The translations under genes were made by a program, and so were the position numbers. Shown here piece by piece: positions 58,387 to 64,000 of a DNA stretch of 64,000 bases; positions within the stretch are counted from its first letter, which is position 1; every line of letters starts with the position of its first letter. Source of the DNA: Plumapathes pennacea (lineage: Eukaryota > Cnidaria > Anthozoa > Antipatharia > Myriopathidae); assembly GCA_964036295.1 (NCBI GenBank), contig OZ038470.1, positions 15,319,578 to 15,383,577 on the forward strand, in the 5' to 3' direction. The notes below the pieces were generated by a model. The model was not told where the DNA came from and made no database searches. It saw only the letters and a list, made by a program, of their open reading frames with translations.

Positions 58387-61300
58387 AGTAACTTTTAAAT
58401 CAACTGCTGGACGACGAGTATATCCAGGTGCTTATAATTTACTTACGGCAGATACAATACTTGGGAAACGTGTCACCTAGAAAAGCATTAAACCGTTCGT
58501 CTAGCCTCAAACAGATTTTATTACAGGAAAGTCTTAGTTCTGTTTTTAATTTTTTGTGTGCTACATTTGTGTCTGTGTTTTCGGTGGCATGCCCAGCCCG
58601 TGCCCAGCTCGTACTGTACCTCGCAAGGTAACGATTAAACAACATTTCGCACTACCTGTAGGTTATGGAACAAAATCAATTAACTACTCCAAGATCCCAA
58701 ATAAAGTGATAGCCAAATATACTACACTAAAGCATCACAGCATTAGATAGGTAGTGTATATACACAATCTGCAAGTCATTCAATTATAAACAAAATTTGG
58801 TGAGTTTAGGGGCGAAAAGAAAGTGAATAAATTATCATCAATGTAGTAGAAGAGGAAAATATCAAATAGATATCAAAATATCTAGGAAAATGCTTTATGA
58901 CTTAAATCAGTGCCAGTGAAAAATAATATATTTTGACCGTGAGAAGCCAAGGACTACGAGGCCTGGGAAAGAACAACACAAAAGTACACGTGGGTGGGAG
59001 GGTGGTGAGTGTATGTGTTGACTATAAAACATGTAAGCCTTTTTGAGTGGCGTGAATATTTGAATTTCACAAGCGCAAGTGCTCGTATAAGTACTGCCAA
59101 TAAAACCATGTAGCTCTAGTCTTTACTTAAATGTGAACAGAAGAGAGAAAGAAAATGGTGTTGGAAATTGGAAAAAAGACAAACATGAAAAATAGAAAAA
59201 AAAACGATGTGCTTTTTTTTATACAGACCAGAAAAGTTGAAGGAAATAAATAAAAAAAGAACTTTGCAACTCATGTACTTATGGGTGTGAATTTTTCACT
59301 TGCAAATATCACTTCATTCACAAATCGTACGTTGGGCATGGTTATATAGGAGAGTCTTCGTACATTTTCTTTTCATTCTATTTCCAACTGTCATTATTCA
59401 TGACTACTCCTAAAACCAACACTTCGAGCGACTGACCTTAGAAATGGTGTATGTTATATCAGGTTGACAGAAAACTACCGTCAGTATAACCCCTTCACTG
59501 CTAAGCTCAAAATATAGATTCTCCTAACCTCTTATGACGTATGAAGGATGTAGTAAGAATTGGTACAGCCTTCACTTGAACAATGAGCTATCTAAAAATA
59601 CCAAGTTCTCCAAACTGCATGAAATCTAGCATATTGAGAGGGACTAAGAGAGAAAGTTAAAGTTGGGAATGAAGGGTTAAACCCGGGTAAAAATGAGTCG
59701 GTAAAAATAGAACACATAAAACTTGGGTACAATCACACCATTTCAGTGTCATCGTGTCCCAAGTCGCCAGCTTTGAAAATAGAATGTAAGTACAGCTGCG
59801 TTTGGCTTTCAACTAGTCTGATGGACGTTTCGTTTGGTTATGTGGCGTATTTAACCTTTACATCGGTTACCTTGGATTCAGAGGGATAAAACGAAAGAGT
59901 GCAAGAGTTTTCTTTGATTCTTGAGGCGAATGATAAACGATTGGAAGCCAACCTAACAACTGATACAGTTGTTACATCAAGTAAGTTGATTTTCGCGTTG
60001 TGGATATGGAATATTATACAAAATTTGGCGAGAGTAGCTACGAATATTTTTTAGCAAATCAACCTTACGTAGGTCCAAGTGTGTTTCAAACAAGAATATA
60101 CGAATATAACAATAGAAATCAGTAAATTCGACTCTAACGAAATAAAATGGACGTAAAGTATTTTCTAATCATTTAAATCCTTGCTGACTGAATGACATTG
60201 AAGCAAAATCCCTTCAACTACAAAACTCCCCCACTAAAAATGTAATCAATGGATGCACAATTATGTTAATGTTTTTCCTCAACTTGTAAGCAGGATTCTC
60301 TGTCGGCTTCAAAATCGGATAAAAGACAATAAATTTGGAACTATAAAGTAGGGAAGTCTTTTGCTTCGCGTGCCAAATGTATGATGATTCCTATAAATGT
60401 GGATCAGGCACGTGGACAAGTTAGCTTTGTAATATAATCACAAAGATACGAAATATATAACGTTCTGAACGAATAATTAAAGAAGGTAATGACTACAACA
60501 GATAAAAGTTGCAAAAACAACGGAAGAAAGAAACGACAAACAAGCAACAACTAAGACGTTAAGATGGATGCATGAACTAAGTTCGCTGTGACAAACCCAT
60601 TCAATTGGAAGGGTGTGGTAAGCCATATGTATGTGTACTATTCAAATAGTGTAAAAAAGCAACCCTCTACCACATTGTAAAAATTAGGATTCTGTGTACA
60701 TCACAACTATCCGGTCTAGCTGGTTCCGAGGTTTTCTATAATATCAACACGCTATAAAATAACTGCCATTTCACGGAAGTTGAACTCTTTCAACACAAAA
60801 ATCGCATTTTCTGTGCTATGTTAAAGTCACATTTTTGGAATGCTTACAGATTTAACATATATTTCAAACAATAATTTAGCACGAATGCAATAGTGGCTAT
60901 TAATGCAATTTTCGGCAAGGAGAGGGCTAAATAAGGATGTCAGTGGTACACTGCTCAATTCGGTGTTGACATTCTGTCGTGCTTAGCAACACAGTTTCGT
61001 GTTGTCGTTACAGGTTTCTGTACTACGCAGCGTTTGGTTGAGTTATTATGTGCTGCGTTGCCGCATGTTATTAAATTTCCCACGCTGTTGAGTCGTGTTG
61101 TATTTAATCACGTCTTGTGATTTGGGTTTCTAGCTGCTGTCACGTTCCACACTGTTTGAATGACAGCCAGTCGAATGTTGTTGACTAACGAAACATAACG
61201 TATAATTTCTTCGTTCAGTGTGTGGTGCTTCTACAGTAGGATGGTACTCACGATTTTCTGGCCCATTTCCCAATAGTTGAGTAATTTCTGTTTTCTGTAA

Positions 61301-63378
61301 CACTTTGTTTCCTATATTAGGTAGACAAGCTTGATTTTGCAGAAAAACATTTTAATAATTATAGGATGCTTCCTCCTGGCCGTGGTCAGACAGTTTTCCT
61401 GAACTTTTTCGATACTGCACTATTCAATCTCTTGTTGACTTAGTTATGTTCCGAACATCTCTTTTAAAAAAATATATCACTCACTTGGGAGATTATGATA
61501 TGCAATTTTATTGCCAAAAGCGAATTTCACTGCTTTAAACTGAAAAATTTCCGCTTCTACTACCACAGTGAAAATTGAAGTTCAAATGAAAACTCAAATG
61601 AAAATCCTCGAGGTGCACATTGTAATTATTGTGCTCACGGCATCGAGATTTCACTGTCCTTGCAAGGTCAACTAGGTATCGCTTTTGTAAAGATCATACA
61701 ACTTGCTTCGTAATGACACACTATTTTTTAGCTGCTTGCATTGAAGCTATGTTTACTTTAATGCCTGCCCATAAACGTTCGCGGTATAACTACTGAAATG
61801 TTTGCACTGTAAAATACAGTGCAGACGTCTGCTTGGAAGCCTTAAATGTTCTTGCATAAGTTGTATTTGGCTCGTAATGTTCTTAGGAATAGGATTAAAT
61901 TCAAGTGAAAATAATAAAAAAAGAATCTAAATCTTCACTCACAAAATTGCGTTGAAAATGATGCGTTCAATTTGGCATTATGTCAAAATGTTATAAAGAA
62001 ATTATGAAGATTGATTGACATCAGCAAACTGACTCGTAGCTTTTGATAATTACAGGCTTCATTTAACGCAAATAGTACATCTAATGTTTAAATTTGGTAT
62101 TGACATTAAAAGATTAGGTAAGGGTGCGCCCAATGGGAAACAGGCAGCTGGCAAACATGGCATTTAGCCGTATTTTGCACATTGACAGCTATATTATGCG
62201 AACTAAATTTTAATCCTGCGTCGTATCTTCAGAATTGAGCATGGTTCATGTGATTATGCGCTTATGCACTATTTTACTCGCTCGCCTGAACGTGGCGCCA
62301 TATCAGAAAATGGTAAGTTCGTCTGCTATATGAGAACTGAGTTATAGTTTGCTTTGAAATTACCTCTTTTTTGTGCCAAGTCGTTATATTTGCACTAAAG
62401 TTGAAACGTTTACGACTATTATATAAACGTGTTCTTTAAGTCGGCGAGCGACTCTTAAACGAATCACCTCTTCAAATAAATAGCCCGTGTTTCATCTTTT
62501 TGGCAAAATAGTATGAGGATGTGAACGTCCAATTTAGACAACGTAAAGAATTGATTCAGTACAATTCAGTTTAAGCTCTCTTTTAGTGTGGCCATGAAAC
62601 AAGAACTAAATGAAGTCGTGGAGATAATGTAGGTAACTAGACAGGATGATTTGAAGGCTTTCAATTCGTTGAACTGCTCTGTTAATTTGATTCACAAACT
62701 GAGAAGACCTTTGGATAGGCCTGTCCACTAAAATGAAAGCTCACAAATCCGTGAATTCTAATGTTCACCTTTATATTGTCGCTAAGCGATCTTCATTTCA
62801 TAGTCTGATTCATGCAGTAGAACACAGTCGTGATATGGTTTAGATAATTTTACCTGGGGTACATGTAAGGTTGTAGATCAATTAGATTTTTCACCAAAGA
62901 AAGTGAAAAATACATCAAGAAATCAATATTTTTGAAATTGATTTCATGATGATCAGTTATTCCAGTATGTGATTGGTTGATAGTTCGTTATCAAATGGAA
63001 CGTTCAGTTTCCTGAGTTGATAGTCAAGAGCCCACAGAGATCACTTCGATAATGCATCAGTAAAGACCGAATACAACGCATAGTTATCTTTGTAAAGATT
63101 TTTTTTTCTGGAGATTGTGGTTTATGATAAGAACGACACTCTTCTTTCTTAATTAAGAATTGTACAATGAAACTAAGTAAGAAACCTAAAGCCAAAAAGG
63201 TTAAATAACTGAAACAGCAAAAATATTCCCTCTTCATAATTAAGTTTGAGCTGTCGATTCTCCAGGTAGATTAATTAATGTAGATCGGAGAGTCAGATTA
63301 TGCACGTATAATGCATGATTTTGTCAAGCATTCTCTTTTTTTTCTTGTTTAAACGTTCTTTTTTTTTTCTTATTTCAG
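58387..63378. other. Long AT-rich region, no gene recognised
   Basis: About 5 kb with only short accidental open frames. A dispersed-repeat fragment (CCACTAAAATGAAAGCTCAC) lies near 62728. The right part must contain upstream untranslated or promoter sequence of the gene whose exon begins at 63379. Confidence 0.4.
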
Positions 63379-63963
63379 AAGACTAACTTCCTGTGTGATG
63401 TAAACATGAGAGAAATTTACTTTGCCCTCATCTTTCTTTTAGCAGGTAAGGTATTATAGTATACACTTTAAATCTTATGAGCACTGTACCTTTTCCAGTG
63501 ATCTGACGAAGATGGCTGGTGCTCGCGCTGCCGTCGTAGTGATGACAACAAAATATGTCTGCAAATTTCTGTCTTGCGTGTCAAGCCGATTCAAATATAT
63601 GAATAAGGTTGTCTTCTGCAACAAACGAAATAAGATATCCTTCAGGTCTACAATCGTAAATTAAAGCTTACTTTTTGCGCTCTTTTACCGTCGCAGTAAG
63701 TGCCAAAGGCCAACTTTCGACATTTTTTGCAAATCTTCAGTCGAATCTAAGGTTACAAAAAATGTCCAGCTACAAAAGAGTGATACTTTCTGCCTAACGT
63801 TTCGTGTTCGTTTTTTGTAGCGGGGTTAGTGTCTGGCGAGAATAATAGAACTGTTTATTACAATGCCACCGGCATCATCGTCAATCACAATTACACGGAG
63901 GACTTCCTTCACAAAAAATGCAGATTGGCTTGCCAAAATTTAACTGCTGACATCAACACTGGG
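63379..63963 (+). CDS. 5' exons of an unidentified secreted or membrane protein (partial)
   Basis: An acceptor (TTATTTCAG) at 63378 opens an exon with 27 bases of 5' UTR. The ATG at 63406 begins MREIYFALIFLLA, a clear signal peptide. The donor after 63445 (GTAAGG) leaves phase 1. The next exon, 63821-63963, follows a T-rich acceptor (TTTTTTGTAG) and continues AAGLVSGENNRTVYYNATG and on to KKCRLACQNLTADINTG, ending at a GTACGT donor in phase 0. There are several N-glycosylation sequons (NRT, NAT, NYT, NLT) and two cysteines. The product runs off the window; no domain can be named from about 60 residues. A receptor or secreted glycoprotein is likely. Confidence 0.75.
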
Positions 63964-64000
63964 GTACGTATATTTTTTCATGTGTTCTTACTGACATAAA

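Overview
The window is animal nuclear DNA: AT-rich, intron-rich, with GT-AG introns, many miniature inverted-repeat transposons (MITEs) and no bacterial-style operons. The Eph-type receptors, an intronless TRIM-NHL gene and the style of the repeats suggest a cnidarian, probably an anthozoan (coral or anemone). That taxonomic call is inference; no species marker was tested.

The main content is a cluster of four Eph-receptor-like genes, named A to D here. A (minus, 3915-7448) and B (plus, 9096-12764) stand head to head. Both encode a signal peptide, an Eph-type ligand-binding domain, one FN3 domain, a transmembrane helix and a short tail with no kinase; A also lacks the cysteine-rich module. 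C (minus, 13820-26701) is a complete Eph receptor: ligand-binding domain, cysteine-rich module, one FN3, transmembrane helix, Eph juxtamembrane motif, kinase and SAM. D (minus, 32543-45152) has an ectodomain very like that of C, joined to a different class of receptor tyrosine kinase (WEFP start, kinase insert, no SAM), so it looks like a domain-shuffled receptor. All four models were assembled by hand from splice signals and close in frame at 480, 608, 868 and 839 residues. An intronless TRIM-NHL ubiquitin-ligase gene (28141-30621) lies between C and D, head to head with C.

The right third (45.2-63.4 kb) holds no recognisable protein gene. It does hold four U1-snRNA-like loci, two per strand, each with a TATA box about 31 bases upstream. 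They differ from one another in the 5' splice-site-pairing arm and in the protein-binding loops. The first exons of another secreted or membrane protein begin at 63379 and run off the right edge.

Mobile DNA is dense: a near-perfect 0.73-kb foldback nested in an older inverted-repeat element (1.7-3.1 kb), a hAT-type MITE with an 8-bp target duplication just upstream of the TRIM gene, a decayed THAP-encoding TTAA element in an intron of D, an integrase-type transposon with about 140-bp inverted ends in another intron of D, two further TTAA elements at 53 and 57 kb, several hairpin MITEs, and a 3.1-kb, 42-bp minisatellite with higher-order structure inside the kinase part of gene C.

Functionally, C is a candidate contact-signalling receptor that could answer an ephrin. 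A and B could bind the same ligand without kinase output, as decoys, co-receptors or adaptors. D could turn the same ligand into a different kinase output. That integrated picture is inference from domain content.
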